64,000 bases of DNA from Vibrio sp. J1-1 (lineage in GTDB: Bacteria; Pseudomonadota; Gammaproteobacteria; Enterobacterales; Vibrionaceae), in assembly GCF_021728395.1 (NCBI RefSeq), contig NZ_JAKKCM010000001.1, positions 124,001 to 188,000 on the forward strand. The letters run 5' to 3'. Below are positions 37,031 through 45,965 of the stretch, piece by piece. Below the pieces are notes generated by a model. The model did no database searches, had not been told where the DNA came from, and was given only the letters and a program-made list of their open reading frames with translations. How positions within the stretch are numbered: the stretch's first letter is position 1; every line of letters begins with the position of its first letter. The translations under genes and the position numbers were made by a program.

Positions 37031-38035
37031 ATGGAACTTAAACAACCTTATCTATTATTTTTAGGCGATGCTGCAGATGCTTTAGCAGCGAAAGTCGCAC
37101 AAGGAATCAAAACGTGGCGACCAGAACATTGCGTTGGACAATTACGTCTTGAAGGTTGTAATGCTGATGTTGGCCTTGACGATCTAAATGTGGCACAAGC
37201 CGTTGAAGCGGGAGCCAAAACTTTAGTTATTGGCGTCGCTAACCGAGGTGGTGTGATTTCTAAGGAGTGGATTTCGGTCCTGATCGAAGCACTTGACGCG
37301 GGTATGGATATCGCTGCAGGTTTACATAATAAATTAAACGACATTCCAGAACTGGTTGAGAGTGCAAAGAAAAATGGCTGTCACCTTTTCGATGTTCGCT
37401 ATCCAACACAAACCTACCCTGTAGCAAACGGCAAGAAACGTTCAGGTAAACGCTTACTAACGGTAGGTACAGACTGCTCCGTAGGCAAAATGTATACCTC
37501 TCTGGCGATTGAAAAAGAAATGAAAGCGCGAGGCATCAATGCCGATTTTCGCGCCACCGGTCAAACGGGCATTCTAATTACGGGTGATGGTGTGAGTGCA
37601 GACTGCGTTGTTGCCGATTTCATTGCCGGCGCTATTGAAACCATCGCGCCAGAAAATGATCCACAGCATTGGGATGTCATAGAGGGCCAAGGTTCGTTAT
37701 TCCATGCTTCATTTGCAGGCGTTACGACGGGCCTAATTCATGGCTCGCAAGCAGACGCTTTAGTTTTATGTCATGAGCCTACTCGCACCCATATGCGTGG
37801 CCTTCCTGATTATCCACTGCCTGATATCAAAACGTGTATGGAAGCCAATATTGCCACCGCGAAACTCACCAACCCAAATGTCCAATTTGTCGGTATCTCA
37901 ATCAATACTTCAGGGCTGTCTGAAAACGAAGCAATGGAATACATGGATAGCGTTGAGTCTGAAGTGGGCTTGCCAGTTGTCGACCCTTTCCGTCAAGGCG
38001 TATCACGTATTGTAGATAAATTAGCGGAGCTGTAA
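37031..38035 (+). CDS. dgcN: D-glutamate N-acetyltransferase DgcN (DUF1611)
   Basis: A 334-aa DUF1611-family protein with an N-terminal Rossmann-like part and a P-loop-type C-terminal part (TVGTDCSVGKMYTSLAIE, about residues 147-164). In marine gamma-proteobacteria DgcN acetylates D-glutamate, and its partner DgcA then racemises N-acetyl-D-glutamate; together they turn D-Glu into the L-form. Here the stop overlaps the dgcA start by one base (TAATG), so the two are translationally coupled. The name rests on family and pairing and I could not run a search. Confidence 0.85.
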   Translation: MELKQPYLLFLGDAADALAAKVAQGIKTWRPEHCVGQLRLEGCNADVGLDDLNVAQAVEAGAKTLVIGVANRGGVISKEWISVLIEALDAGMDIAAGLHNKLNDIPELVESAKKNGCHLFDVRYPTQTYPVANGKKRSGKRLLTVGTDCSVGKMYTSLAIEKEMKARGINADFRATGQTGILITGDGVSADCVVADFIAGAIETIAPENDPQHWDVIEGQGSLFHASFAGVTTGLIHGSQADALVLCHEPTRTHMRGLPDYPLPDIKTCMEANIATAKLTNPNVQFVGISINTSGLSENEAMEYMDSVESEVGLPVVDPFRQGVSRIVDKLAEL

Positions 38036-39009
38036 TGAAGGTTAGTCTTTATACGAAAAGTTGGCCGATTCTGGGTAGTTTTACTATCTCTAGGGGCAGT
38101 AAAACCCACGCAGAAACCATCATTGTTGAAATGAAGCACCAAGGTTTCAAAGGGCGTGGCGAATGTGTACCTTATGGCCGATACGGTGAATCTATTCAAA
38201 ATGTGTTGGCAGAGATAGAAAGCATCATCCCTAAAATTGAAGCTGGGATAAGCCGAGAAGAGTTACAACAGCTATTGCCATCGGGCGCAGCGCGCAATGC
38301 CGTCGACTGTGCTCTGTGGGATTTGGAGTGTAAAACAGCAAACCAATCTATCTGGGATAAAGTTGGATTAACCGCAGGTGAACTGACCACAGCGTACACC
38401 CTCTCCTTGGATACCCCAGAAAATATGGAGAAAAAGGCAGTTGAGCATTCTCATAGACCAATGCTTAAACTGAAATTAGGTGGTGCAGAAGATCTTGAGC
38501 GTGTTCGAGCGGTCCGTCGTGGTGCGCCCAACTCTGCGATTATTCTAGATGCCAACGAAGCATGGACGTTAGAAACCTATAATCAGCTCATACCTGAATT
38601 ATTAAAGCTGGATGTTTCCATGATTGAGCAGCCGTTTCATGCAGATGAAGATCATATATTGGATGATCTTGAACGTCCGATCGCAATTTGTGCCGACGAG
38701 TCTTGTCATGACCGAAAGAGTCTTCAAAAGATCATTGGTCGCTATGACATGGTCAATATAAAGCTCGATAAAACGGGCGGATTAACTGAAGCTCTGGCAC
38801 TCAAAGAACAGGCTGAAACGGCAGGGTTACGTATTATGGTCGGATGCATGGTGGCATCTTCATTAAGTATGGCGCCAGCATTTGTCGTCGCCCAAGGAGC
38901 AGAAGTTGTAGATTTAGATGGTCCACTGCTGCTCAGTGAAGATATCGAAAATGGCTTTGAATTCGAAAATAATTCGATGCTGCCTTTCGACAGAGAATTG
39001 TGGGGATAA
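38035..39009 (+). CDS. dgcA: N-acetyl-D-glutamate racemase DgcA (dipeptide epimerase-like, enolase superfamily)
   Basis: A 324-aa enolase-superfamily enzyme of the muconate-lactonising/dipeptide-epimerase subgroup. The visible catalytic set is the KxK motif in MLKLKLGGAED (about 143), metal ligands in ILDANEAW, MIEQPF and ICADES, and the second Lys in MVNIKLDKTGG (about 245). Without dgcN it would be called L-Ala-D/L-Glu epimerase; the coupled DgcN gene favours the N-acetyl-D-Glu racemase role. It lies second of three genes in the operon. Confidence 0.86.
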   Translation: MKVSLYTKSWPILGSFTISRGSKTHAETIIVEMKHQGFKGRGECVPYGRYGESIQNVLAEIESIIPKIEAGISREELQQLLPSGAARNAVDCALWDLECKTANQSIWDKVGLTAGELTTAYTLSLDTPENMEKKAVEHSHRPMLKLKLGGAEDLERVRAVRRGAPNSAIILDANEAWTLETYNQLIPELLKLDVSMIEQPFHADEDHILDDLERPIAICADESCHDRKSLQKIIGRYDMVNIKLDKTGGLTEALALKEQAETAGLRIMVGCMVASSLSMAPAFVVAQGAEVVDLDGPLLLSEDIENGFEFENNSMLPFDRELWG

Positions 39010-39019
39010 GGGGAAAGTA

Positions 39020-39877
39020 ATGGAAAGACTTGTATACCTCAACGGAGAGTTTATTGCGGAAAGTGAAGCAAAAATCTCCATATTTGACAGAGGATTCCTC
39101 TTTGCTGACGCCGTCTATGAAGTAACCGCAGTATTAGATGGTAAATTGATCGATCACGAAGGTCACCTAGCCCGCTTAGAACGCTCTTCTAAAGAGCTGG
39201 GCATTAAGATGCCAGTCACTGGTGAACAGTTGATGGATATTCAACGCCAGCTGATTGAAAAAAACGGCCTAGTGGAAGGTGGTATCTATCTCCAGTTAAC
39301 TCGCGGCAATGAAGGTGACCGTGACTTTTCATACAGTGACAAGATTGAACCAACACTGGTGTTGTTTACTCAGTCGCGAGACCTCATCAACAGCCCTAAA
39401 GCTCAGACAGGGATTAAAGTCATTTCGTTTGATGATATCCGCTGGCGCCGTCGTGATATTAAAACGACCAGCTTGTTACCAGCATGCCTGGCGAAACAAG
39501 TCGCACACAATGCAGGTGCGGAGGACGCGTGGCTGATTGAAGATGGCCATGTCACTGAAGGTGGGTCAAGTAATGCGTACATCGTCACACAAGATGATGT
39601 GCTGGTCACTCGTCCTCTGAGTAATGATATTCTGCACGGCATCACTCGAGCGTCATTAATGACTCTTGCTAAAGAACTGAATTTAACCATTGAAGAACGA
39701 TTTTTCACGATTGAAGAGGCTTATCAGGCGAAAGAGGCGTTTATCAGCTCGGCAACGACATTTGTGTGGCCTGTCGTAGCAATCGATGATAAGCCGATTG
39801 GCAGTGCTAAACCTGGTGAAATAGCATTAAGGCTGCGCGAAATTTATATTAAAACATCGAAAGAACTCGCGGTTTAA
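39020..39877 (+). CDS. D-amino acid aminotransferase (class IV)
   Basis: A 285-aa fold-type IV PLP aminotransferase. The ATG at 39020 follows AAGGGGA; the in-frame ATG at 38918 lies within dgcA. The PLP lysine is in RRDIKTTSLLP (about 147), and EGGSSNAYIV plus LHGITR bind the phosphate. D-amino acid transaminases move the amino group of D-Ala or others to 2-oxoglutarate, giving D-Glu, which is the DgcN substrate, so this gene would feed the pathway. A branched-chain or aminodeoxychorismate lyase role is less likely in this setting. It is 10 nt after dgcA. Confidence 0.88.
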   Translation: MERLVYLNGEFIAESEAKISIFDRGFLFADAVYEVTAVLDGKLIDHEGHLARLERSSKELGIKMPVTGEQLMDIQRQLIEKNGLVEGGIYLQLTRGNEGDRDFSYSDKIEPTLVLFTQSRDLINSPKAQTGIKVISFDDIRWRRRDIKTTSLLPACLAKQVAHNAGAEDAWLIEDGHVTEGGSSNAYIVTQDDVLVTRPLSNDILHGITRASLMTLAKELNLTIEERFFTIEEAYQAKEAFISSATTFVWPVVAIDDKPIGSAKPGEIALRLREIYIKTSKELAV

Positions 39878-39899
39878 CCTCTCCACACTATTCAACCAT

Positions 39900-39947
39900 T
39901 TCAACCATTGTGGCCAAATAACATTGGCCACGGTTGAATCTCTTTTC
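39900..39947 (+). terminator. Intrinsic terminator of the dgc operon
   Basis: GTGGCCAA pairs with TTGGCCAC (39910-39917 with 39924-39931), extended by TCAACC/GGTTGA with a 3-nt bulge, then a T-rich tail. Confidence 0.7.
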
Positions 39948-39980
39948 CAAACCAATCAGTCACTCGATAGCAATTACCAA

Positions 39981-40826
39981 TCAGTGTACGACTGCTGGAT
40001 ACGTAAAGAAAACCAGATGCACAAAGTTAAACAGAAAGTGCGCTAAAACCGCACACCATAGTCGACCAGTAACATGGAAAATCAATCCGTAACCTAACCC
40101 CGCAAGCGCAGCAAATACGACAAGTAATCCACCACCAGCAATATGCGCAAACCCAAACAGAGTACTCGCTACTGCCACACCAATTTTCCAGCTAAAACGA
40201 CGACTTAGTGACTGCTGTATCCACCCGCGGAATAATGCTTCTTCAGCGACACAGGTAATCATTAAGTTATTAACAGCAAATAACCACCACCAATCAGGCA
40301 GACTTAGTTCAGATTTTAAAGCCCCAAAAGAACTTGCGACAGGCAATAAGCCAAGAAGTGGAACGAGAATAAACAAAAGAGATTTAAGTTCGACTCGCTT
40401 TGCTTCCCCCAGTAACTTCGGGTAAGCGAAAAGAAGTGCAAAAAAGGCTAGTGGTTTATCCAAATTCAAATACATCGAAAACGGGATACTTTGTGGACCT
40501 GACTTAACATCATCGAGCACTTGTAGGTTATGAAACCCCGGTATGATGTGAGTAAATAACATTGCACACCAACTAAGTACTAGCGCCCAACCACAATAGT
40601 AAATCCACTTTCCTGGTTGGTTGTTAGCAAGCCTCGGTAATTGGTCAGCGGTAGCGAGCACAAACAATGAGGTAATAAACGCGATAAATTCGAGCCGCTT
40701 GACGATAAGCGCACCGACTAGAGTCACGATTACCAACAGTAACGAAACCATTTGATGTCGAGTAAAAGCCATCGCTATCGCCACCAAGAGGGGAAGACAT
40801 ACCCAAACAGTGCCGTCAAGAAGCAT
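39981..40826 (-). CDS. CPBP-family intramembrane glutamic protease (Rce1/Abi type)
   Basis: A 281-aa protein with about eight hydrophobic helices. The three CPBP motifs are present in the C-terminal half: EEALFRGWIQ (the EExxxR motif, about residue 196), FGFAHIAGG (FxxxH) and LAHFLFNFVH (HxxxN). Members cleave membrane proteins or peptides, some in bacteriocin self-immunity; the target here is unknown. AAGGAT precedes the ATG. It is a single gene. Confidence 0.88.
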   Translation of the reverse strand: MLLDGTVWVCLPLLVAIAMAFTRHQMVSLLLVIVTLVGALIVKRLEFIAFITSLFVLATADQLPRLANNQPGKWIYYCGWALVLSWCAMLFTHIIPGFHNLQVLDDVKSGPQSIPFSMYLNLDKPLAFFALLFAYPKLLGEAKRVELKSLLFILVPLLGLLPVASSFGALKSELSLPDWWWLFAVNNLMITCVAEEALFRGWIQQSLSRRFSWKIGVAVASTLFGFAHIAGGGLLVVFAALAGLGYGLIFHVTGRLWCAVLAHFLFNFVHLVFFTYPAVVH

Positions 40827-40901
40827 GAAAATATCCTTTTGCTGATTGCGCTTCAGTGAATCAAGGTTGAATTGTAAAGGAAAGAAATACAGACAGTAAG
40901 A

Positions 40902-40940
40902 GGGCTACCGTTAATCTTGGTAGCCCCTTAGGTCCTAAGG
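40902..40940. repeat. Hairpin and adjoining palindrome downstream of the hydrolase gene
   Basis: GGGCTACC pairs with GGTAGCCC (40902-40909 with 40919-40926), and a second palindrome, CCTTAGGTCCTAAGG, covers 40926-40940. Together they probably end transcription of the minus-strand hydrolase gene, although the T run is poor. Confidence 0.5.
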
Positions 40941-40971
40941 AATGATGAGTGTGTATTGACCTAAACTGAGT

Positions 40972-41712
40972 TTACTTGGTGTTCGCGGTTAAAAAACTTG
41001 AGAACGCTTGCCAAGACTTGTCATCCGCATCTTTACGATAGCGGTCTGAATCCCAAACGGTAAAGGCATGAGGCGCACCGCCATAGGCCACCATTTCGTG
41101 TGGAACCTTGTTCTGCTCGAGTTCGTCCGCCAACTGAGCAAATTCACTCATTGGTATGGCCTTATCAGCTGTGCCATGAAGAATAAGTACCGGAGCCTTT
41201 GTGTTTGCGTAGCTTTGATCTTCCGGTGTTTTGAGTCCTCCATGGAAAGTGACGAAGCCTTTAGCATTCATGCCTGCTCTTGCCGACTCCAATACTGCCG
41301 CACCACCAAAGCAATACCCCATCACAACCGTGTTGTCTAAATCACCACCCAGCTTCCCTGCCTCTGTTAAGCTAGCGCTCATTAACTTTCTTAACTTATC
41401 TCTGTCTTTATACAGTTCGCCTGTGTGCTGCCTTTTATCTTCCACCTTGGATGGTCGGACACCTTGACCAAAGAGATCTGCAGCAAAGACGTTGTATCCC
41501 ATCTCGTTGAGCATTTTCGCTCTCTTTTCTTCATACTCGGTCAGCCCGTCCCAGTCGTGGACCAACAACACGAGCGGTGCATTATCGTCGACTTTAGCCC
41601 AATACCCTTCATAAGAAACATCGCCAACTTGGTAAACCACGTTCTCACCAGCGGAAACAGAGCAGCTGCCGACTGCTGCAAGAAGTGATAACCCAATGGG
41701 CTTGATTTTCAT
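40972..41712 (-). CDS. Exported dienelactone hydrolase-family protein
   Basis: A 246-aa alpha/beta hydrolase with a signal peptide (about 1-22, VSA-G). The catalytic triad is visible: Cys in GYCFGGAAV (about 131), Asp in LHGTADKAIP and His in GAPHAFTVW, the set typical of dienelactone hydrolases. The export signal is found in a subset of this family, whose substrates are not known. AAGGGA precedes the ATG. It is divergent, across 583 bases, from the formaldehyde dehydrogenase gene. Confidence 0.88.
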   Translation of the reverse strand: MKIKPIGLSLLAAVGSCSVSAGENVVYQVGDVSYEGYWAKVDDNAPLVLLVHDWDGLTEYEEKRAKMLNEMGYNVFAADLFGQGVRPSKVEDKRQHTGELYKDRDKLRKLMSASLTEAGKLGGDLDNTVVMGYCFGGAAVLESARAGMNAKGFVTFHGGLKTPEDQSYANTKAPVLILHGTADKAIPMSEFAQLADELEQNKVPHEMVAYGGAPHAFTVWDSDRYRKDADDKSWQAFSSFLTANTK

Positions 41713-42295
41713 AATAATTCCCTTCTGTATTATGTTAATAGTGGAATAAGTAGCTTAGTACATCCTCAAAAAGGAACAGCCATTTGAAGATGAAACTTTG
41801 CGACTCGTTCAAGCCATTTATACCAGCGAAACGAACGAAATGATCAAGTTAAACAGCATCAGAGGCGTATCCTCCTAGCAGTCTTCCGTGATGTGCAAAT
41901 GAGCAATGTCAGGATAACAACCCGACTTCATTTGTTCTAAACCGACAAGCAACGTGTTTATATTTTGATATGTTTAATCGCCCTAGCCCACTTTATTACA
42001 CAGTTGTGAGCTTGATCTCAGCATCAATGTTCTTATCCTAATCTCGTCGTAAACGCACCAAAATGCGGCGCAATGCGACATATATGTGCATTCCGTGAGC
42101 GCTATTCTCCGATACGAAAGTCAAACAAAAGCACCATTAAATCTTGGCTAACATGAGCTGAAACGCTGTTTTCACCCCGGACCAACCCGTCCTAAAGGTT
42201 TGAAAAATTGGAGCTTTAAAGCTGAAGTCATCGTTGACAGATTTCACTGGTAAAGGAACCACTACAACTATAATAAGCCTCAACAAGGAGACCTT
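41713..42295 (+). other. Gap of 583 bases upstream of fdhA
   Basis: This gap should hold divergent promoters for the hydrolase gene and fdhA. A stop-free stretch of about 38 codons (plus strand, about 41761-41877) has a protein-like composition but no start or RBS and may be a relic. No other structure was recognised. Confidence 0.35.
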
Positions 42296-43498
42296 ATGTC
42301 CTACGAAAAATCAAACCGTGCCGTTGTCTACAAAGGGCCGGGTAAAGTTGCTGTCGAGTCAATCCCATATCCGGAACTCGCGTTAGGCAATCGTAAGTGT
42401 GAACACGGCGTAATCCTTAAAGTGCTGACGACCAATATCTGTGGCAGCGACCAACATATGGTACGTGGACGTACGACCGCTGAGGAAGGCTTAGTACTCG
42501 GTCACGAAATCACGGGGATCATTTTAGAAAAAGGCCGCGATGTCGAATTTGTTGATGTAGGCGATATCGTTTCAGTACCGTTTAACATTGCTTGTGGTCG
42601 ATGCCGAAACTGTAAAGCTGGTATGACTGGTATCTGTCTCAACGTAAACCCTGCTCGTCCTGGTGCGGCATACGGTTATGTTGATATGGGCGGCTGGGTC
42701 GGTGGCCAATCTGAATACGTGATGGTGCCATATGCGGACTTTAACTTGCTTAAATTCCCAGATCCGGATCAGGCAAGAGAGAAAATTCAGGATTTAACTC
42801 TGCTCTCTGATATCTTCCCAACGGGTTTCCACGGCTGTGTAACCGCTGGCGTTGGCCCGGGTTCCACCGTTTATATTGCAGGTGCAGGTCCTGTGGGTCT
42901 GGCAGCTGCAGTATCGGCTCAACTACTTGGCGCAGCTTGTGTTATCGTTGGGGACATGATCCCCGATCGTCTAGAGCAAGCACGTAGTTTTGGTTGCGAA
43001 ACCATTGACCTACGCGAAGATGGCAGTATGGAAGACAAAATTGAAGCCATTCTCAATGAACGTGAGGTTGATTGTTTTGTGGACTGTGTTGGTTTCGAAG
43101 CGCATGGATGTGGCTGTGGTGGCCATACTCAAGAAGCACCAGCGACGGTACTCAACTCAGCAATGCAAGTAACTCGTGCCGGCGGTTCAATTGGCATACC
43201 TGGTCTTTATGTTACGGACGATCCGGGTGCACAGGACGAAGCAGCAAGAGAAGGTGCACTGAGCATGCGTTTTGGTCTAGGCTGGGCGAAGTCTCACTCG
43301 TTCCATACTGGTCAATGCCCGGTAATGAAGTATCACCGTGGTCTGATGCAATCAATTTTGTTCGACAAAGTGAAAATCGCTGATGCCGTCAACGTGCAAA
43401 TGATTTCACTCGACCAAGCACCGCAAGGTTACGCAGATTTTGATGGTGGTGCGGCTAAGAAATTTGTCATTGACCCACACGGAGAGTTTAGCTCTTAA
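42296..43498 (+). CDS. fdhA: Glutathione-independent formaldehyde dehydrogenase
   Basis: A 400-aa zinc-dependent medium-chain dehydrogenase close to Pseudomonas putida FdhA, which dismutates or oxidises free formaldehyde with tightly bound NAD. It has the catalytic zinc Cys in NICGSDQHM, the structural zinc cluster CGRCRNCKAGMTGIC (about residues 98-112), the NAD fold in VYIAGAGPVGLAAA (about 189-202), and the family's CGCGGHTQEAPA loop (about 268). AAGGAG lies just before the ATG. It is a single gene with a very strong terminator. Confidence 0.94.
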   Translation: MSYEKSNRAVVYKGPGKVAVESIPYPELALGNRKCEHGVILKVLTTNICGSDQHMVRGRTTAEEGLVLGHEITGIILEKGRDVEFVDVGDIVSVPFNIACGRCRNCKAGMTGICLNVNPARPGAAYGYVDMGGWVGGQSEYVMVPYADFNLLKFPDPDQAREKIQDLTLLSDIFPTGFHGCVTAGVGPGSTVYIAGAGPVGLAAAVSAQLLGAACVIVGDMIPDRLEQARSFGCETIDLREDGSMEDKIEAILNEREVDCFVDCVGFEAHGCGCGGHTQEAPATVLNSAMQVTRAGGSIGIPGLYVTDDPGAQDEAAREGALSMRFGLGWAKSHSFHTGQCPVMKYHRGLMQSILFDKVKIADAVNVQMISLDQAPQGYADFDGGAAKKFVIDPHGEFSS

Positions 43499-43525
43499 CA
43501 TCACCAGAGATAGCTCTTCAGGTAT

Positions 43526-43562
43526 AAAAAAGCGCTCAACCAGTTAGGTTGAGCGCTTTTTT
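43526..43562 (+). terminator. Very strong intrinsic terminator, bidirectional
   Basis: A perfect 16-bp stem (43526-43541 with 43547-43562) around a 5-nt loop, with core AGCGCTCAACC and A6/T6 flanks, directly after fdhA. Confidence 0.92.
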
Positions 43563-43572
43563 CGAAGGTAAT

Positions 43573-43662
43573 TTATTTCACTTTTACTATTTCCGGCATT
43601 TGGTATTTTCCGCTATTAATCTCTTCGTCTGGTCCGTATAAGCGTAAAATTGAGTAGAACGG
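43573..43662 (-). pseudogene. Relic of the C-terminus of a DUF1254/DUF1214-type protein
   Basis: The minus strand between two stops reads PFYSILRLYGPDEEINSG and continues to YQMPEIVKVK and a stop. This matches the characteristic end of DUF1214-domain proteins (F-x-x-L-R-x-Y-G-P-x-E ... W-x-x-P-x-I). No start and no upstream domain remain in this frame, so only about 29 codons of a lost gene survive. The call is by eye. Confidence 0.5.
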
Positions 43663-44062
43663 TTAACCCGGCATCCGATAAAACAAAAGGCCTTAGTCTC
43701 CACCTGCAGTCAGACTTGCCGCTTTCAATTGCTGTCTCTTCTCCATCCACTGGCTAGACCGCTTGGTGCGCTCACCAATAACCTAGGTGTCGAATCATTT
43801 AAGTCACTATGTCGACCTACTTAGATATAATATCGTATCCAGTCTTCGGCCAGATTTCCTTGACTAGATAAAGTTTTTGAACAGATACATTTCAACGGGT
43901 TTTGATTTAGTTCTAGCGCGGATCTATCTGACGTTTTTCTTCTAGTTATAATTTTAAATTATCATTTTAAAAACAAATGATAATTTTAATTAATCCGCCT
44001 ATCTCCATATACTCCCTTCTGTCGAAACAAAGCTGAAAAATTAACGGTATAGGGAGCAAATT
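43663..44062 (+). other. Gap of 400 bases, probably further gene debris
   Basis: It follows the DUF1214-type relic and may contain more of it in broken frames, but I cannot translate it convincingly. It holds the promoter of the VOC gene and the inverted repeat at 43956-43986. Confidence 0.35.
43956..43986. promoter_or_regulatory. 12-bp inverted repeat with Fur-like half-sites upstream of the VOC gene
   Basis: AAATTATCATTT (43956-43967) pairs exactly with AAATGATAATTT (43975-43986) across 7 nt. Each arm holds TGATAAT, a half-site of Fur boxes, but the spacing is wider than in a classical box. It ends 77 nt before the VOC start. It may be an operator or a leader hairpin. Confidence 0.45.
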
Positions 44063-44554
44063 ATGAAAATGAATCACGTAGGTATCATGGTTGGTGATAT
44101 GGACAAAGCGGTTGAGTTCTATACTAAAGCGCTTGGTCTTCGCATTGTAATGAACAACACTAAAGTGATTGAAGAACGAGAATCTGCGATTGGCCGTATG
44201 TGCATTGCGGTGTTCGGTGAAGGTTTTAAAGGCTTTAACATCGCTCACTTGGTAACAACAGATGGTATCGGCGTTGAACTGTTTGAGATGAAAGATCGTC
44301 AAGAACGTCATGAAGTAGACTTCTCTCGCCTAGGTATCTTCCACTTCTGCTTACAGCTACCAAAAGAACAGTTTGATACGGCAATCAAACGTGTTGAAGA
44401 GTATGGCGGTAAAGTTCGTATGGACATCATGCGTTACCATCCAGAAGACGAGCTAAAACAAGCACAAATGGTTTACCTAGAAGACCCGTTTGGCAACCTG
44501 TTTGAGTTTTACTCACACTCTTACGAAGATACTTACGCTTCCGACTATGAATAA
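44063..44554 (+). CDS. VOC/glyoxalase-family metalloenzyme
   Basis: A 163-aa vicinal-oxygen-chelate protein with two paired beta-alpha-beta-beta-beta modules. Likely metal ligands are His5 (MNHVGIMVGD), Glu in VELFEM (about 75), His in IFHFCLQL (about 94) and Glu in GNLFEFYSHSY (about 150). The DMDKAVEFYTKALGLR stretch fits the glyoxalase/dioxygenase superfamily. The specific reaction cannot be read. AGGGAG precedes the ATG and a terminator follows. It is convergent with a LysR gene. Confidence 0.88.
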   Translation: MKMNHVGIMVGDMDKAVEFYTKALGLRIVMNNTKVIEERESAIGRMCIAVFGEGFKGFNIAHLVTTDGIGVELFEMKDRQERHEVDFSRLGIFHFCLQLPKEQFDTAIKRVEEYGGKVRMDIMRYHPEDELKQAQMVYLEDPFGNLFEFYSHSYEDTYASDYE

Positions 44555-44569
44555 GTAAAAACGTAAAGC

Positions 44570-44597
44570 AAAAGGTTGGCCCTGATGCCAACCTTTT
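44570..44597 (+). terminator. Intrinsic terminator
   Basis: An 11-bp stem, AAAAGGTTGGC with GCCAACCTTTT (44570-44580 with 44587-44597), 6-nt loop and a run of T. Confidence 0.88.
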
Positions 44598-44671
44598 TTT
44601 TGTATTCATTCCTAGGTCAGAGATAAGGCCAAAAAAGCTAATCTCTTCTGAATAATTGTTCTTAACTCTCA

Positions 44672-45565
44672 TCAAACTATATCAAAAGAGTTCTCGATAA
44701 CTTTAATGATCTGCTCATAACGCCTAGCAAGTGGTGAATTAAGTTTGCTAATCAAGTAAACAGGCTCTTGTATATCTGCGGTAATATCAAATATTTTTAG
44801 CTGTTCTTTGTCTGCGAACAGGTTGACGCACCATCGAGGAACCACCGTAAAACCGATCCCCTTAGCAATAGGAACCAATATTTGATGCACTTGGTTAATG
44901 TAGCTTTGTGTCGAAACATCCTCTAAATCGACCAAACGAAGCAAATCATTATTCGCTTGATCAACATAAGTTTGGAAATAGTGAGCCAAATCTGGATGAC
45001 GAACGACTCCCAACTCCATTAACATTTCATTTATCGGCAAGCTTTCGTCTGCGGAAAGCGGCAGCACAAGAGCAAGACATTCCGCACCAACAATACGGCT
45101 CGCGAAATATTTGGGGTTAGGCTCTTTTGTCACTAGACCTATATCCAATTTTCCCTGCAGTATCTGCTCAAATATACGTTGGTTTGGTGTTGCTTCTAAC
45201 TCAATGGATAAGTCTGGATAACTCGCTTGCAAAGAAAGTAATTGTGAATAAATCAACCAAGCGAAAGTTCCCGAACAGCCAATAGTACATCGACCTCGGA
45301 AAGGTTCGTCGTGTGCCAAATTCTGTAATAACTCAAACTCTTCTTCAAAGTGTTTGACAGCATAATCGTAAACTTTACGCCCATAGATGGTTAACTCAAA
45401 CTTCTTGTTAAATCTCTTTATCAGAGGATAACCGCACGCGGCTTCTAGTTTATTTATGTGCTGGCTTACCCCTGGTTGCGTCATGTGGAGTAACTCGGCC
45501 GTTTTAGTGAAGTGTCCGACATCGACCAATGTTTTAAAAGTGTTTAGCCAAATAGGATTAAGCAT
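44672..45565 (-). CDS. LysR-family transcriptional regulator
   Basis: A 297-aa regulator. The ATG at 45565 is chosen over 45610 because it gives the standard LysR N-terminus (MLNPIWLNTFKTLVDVGHF). It has a winged helix-turn-helix (about 5-63, FTKTAELLHMTQPGVSQHINKL) and a two-lobed effector domain (about 90-290). It is convergent with the VOC gene and has no divergent target gene, since the upstream side holds only relics. Its target is unknown. Confidence 0.88.
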   Translation of the reverse strand: MLNPIWLNTFKTLVDVGHFTKTAELLHMTQPGVSQHINKLEAACGYPLIKRFNKKFELTIYGRKVYDYAVKHFEEEFELLQNLAHDEPFRGRCTIGCSGTFAWLIYSQLLSLQASYPDLSIELEATPNQRIFEQILQGKLDIGLVTKEPNPKYFASRIVGAECLALVLPLSADESLPINEMLMELGVVRHPDLAHYFQTYVDQANNDLLRLVDLEDVSTQSYINQVHQILVPIAKGIGFTVVPRWCVNLFADKEQLKIFDITADIQEPVYLISKLNSPLARRYEQIIKVIENSFDIV

Positions 45566-45965
45566 GATTAGTAACCAATAATTATTAATAAATGCATTTT
45601 CAATAACCATTAATTATACAGAAAACCGCCCTTGTGTCGCTATCGCTCAGAGAGAACCACAGGTTCATGACGAAGTTAAACCCGCTATAGTCAAATAGGT
45701 TAATGAAAGGTTGGAAGATTAGATTGCAAGATGGCTCATAACTTTAGAAAGACTGACTTTTAGACTTCTTCGGACAACCATTTGTATAGAAAACAACCAC
45801 CAACCTCGTTTATCAGTGGATAAGTCACAAACTCTATCTTCAAGTTTTTGTATCCGTTCACCAACCTACTCTTCCCATTTCCAAGAATAATACGTGCTGT
45901 AATGCCATATATAACAATGAAAAAACACACCCTTCGTAAGCGCGCCATAAACCGCACTTTCTGAC
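45566..45965 (+). other. Gap of 400 bases upstream of the LysR gene
   Basis: AT-rich sequence carrying the LysR promoter. No credible frame: the long minus-strand frame at 45760-46107 is antisense to the transposase relic that follows. Confidence 0.35.

Noticed and set aside
41761-41877. Stop-free stretch upstream of fdhA with protein-like composition
   Set aside because: No start, no RBS and no family match; could not be told from chance.
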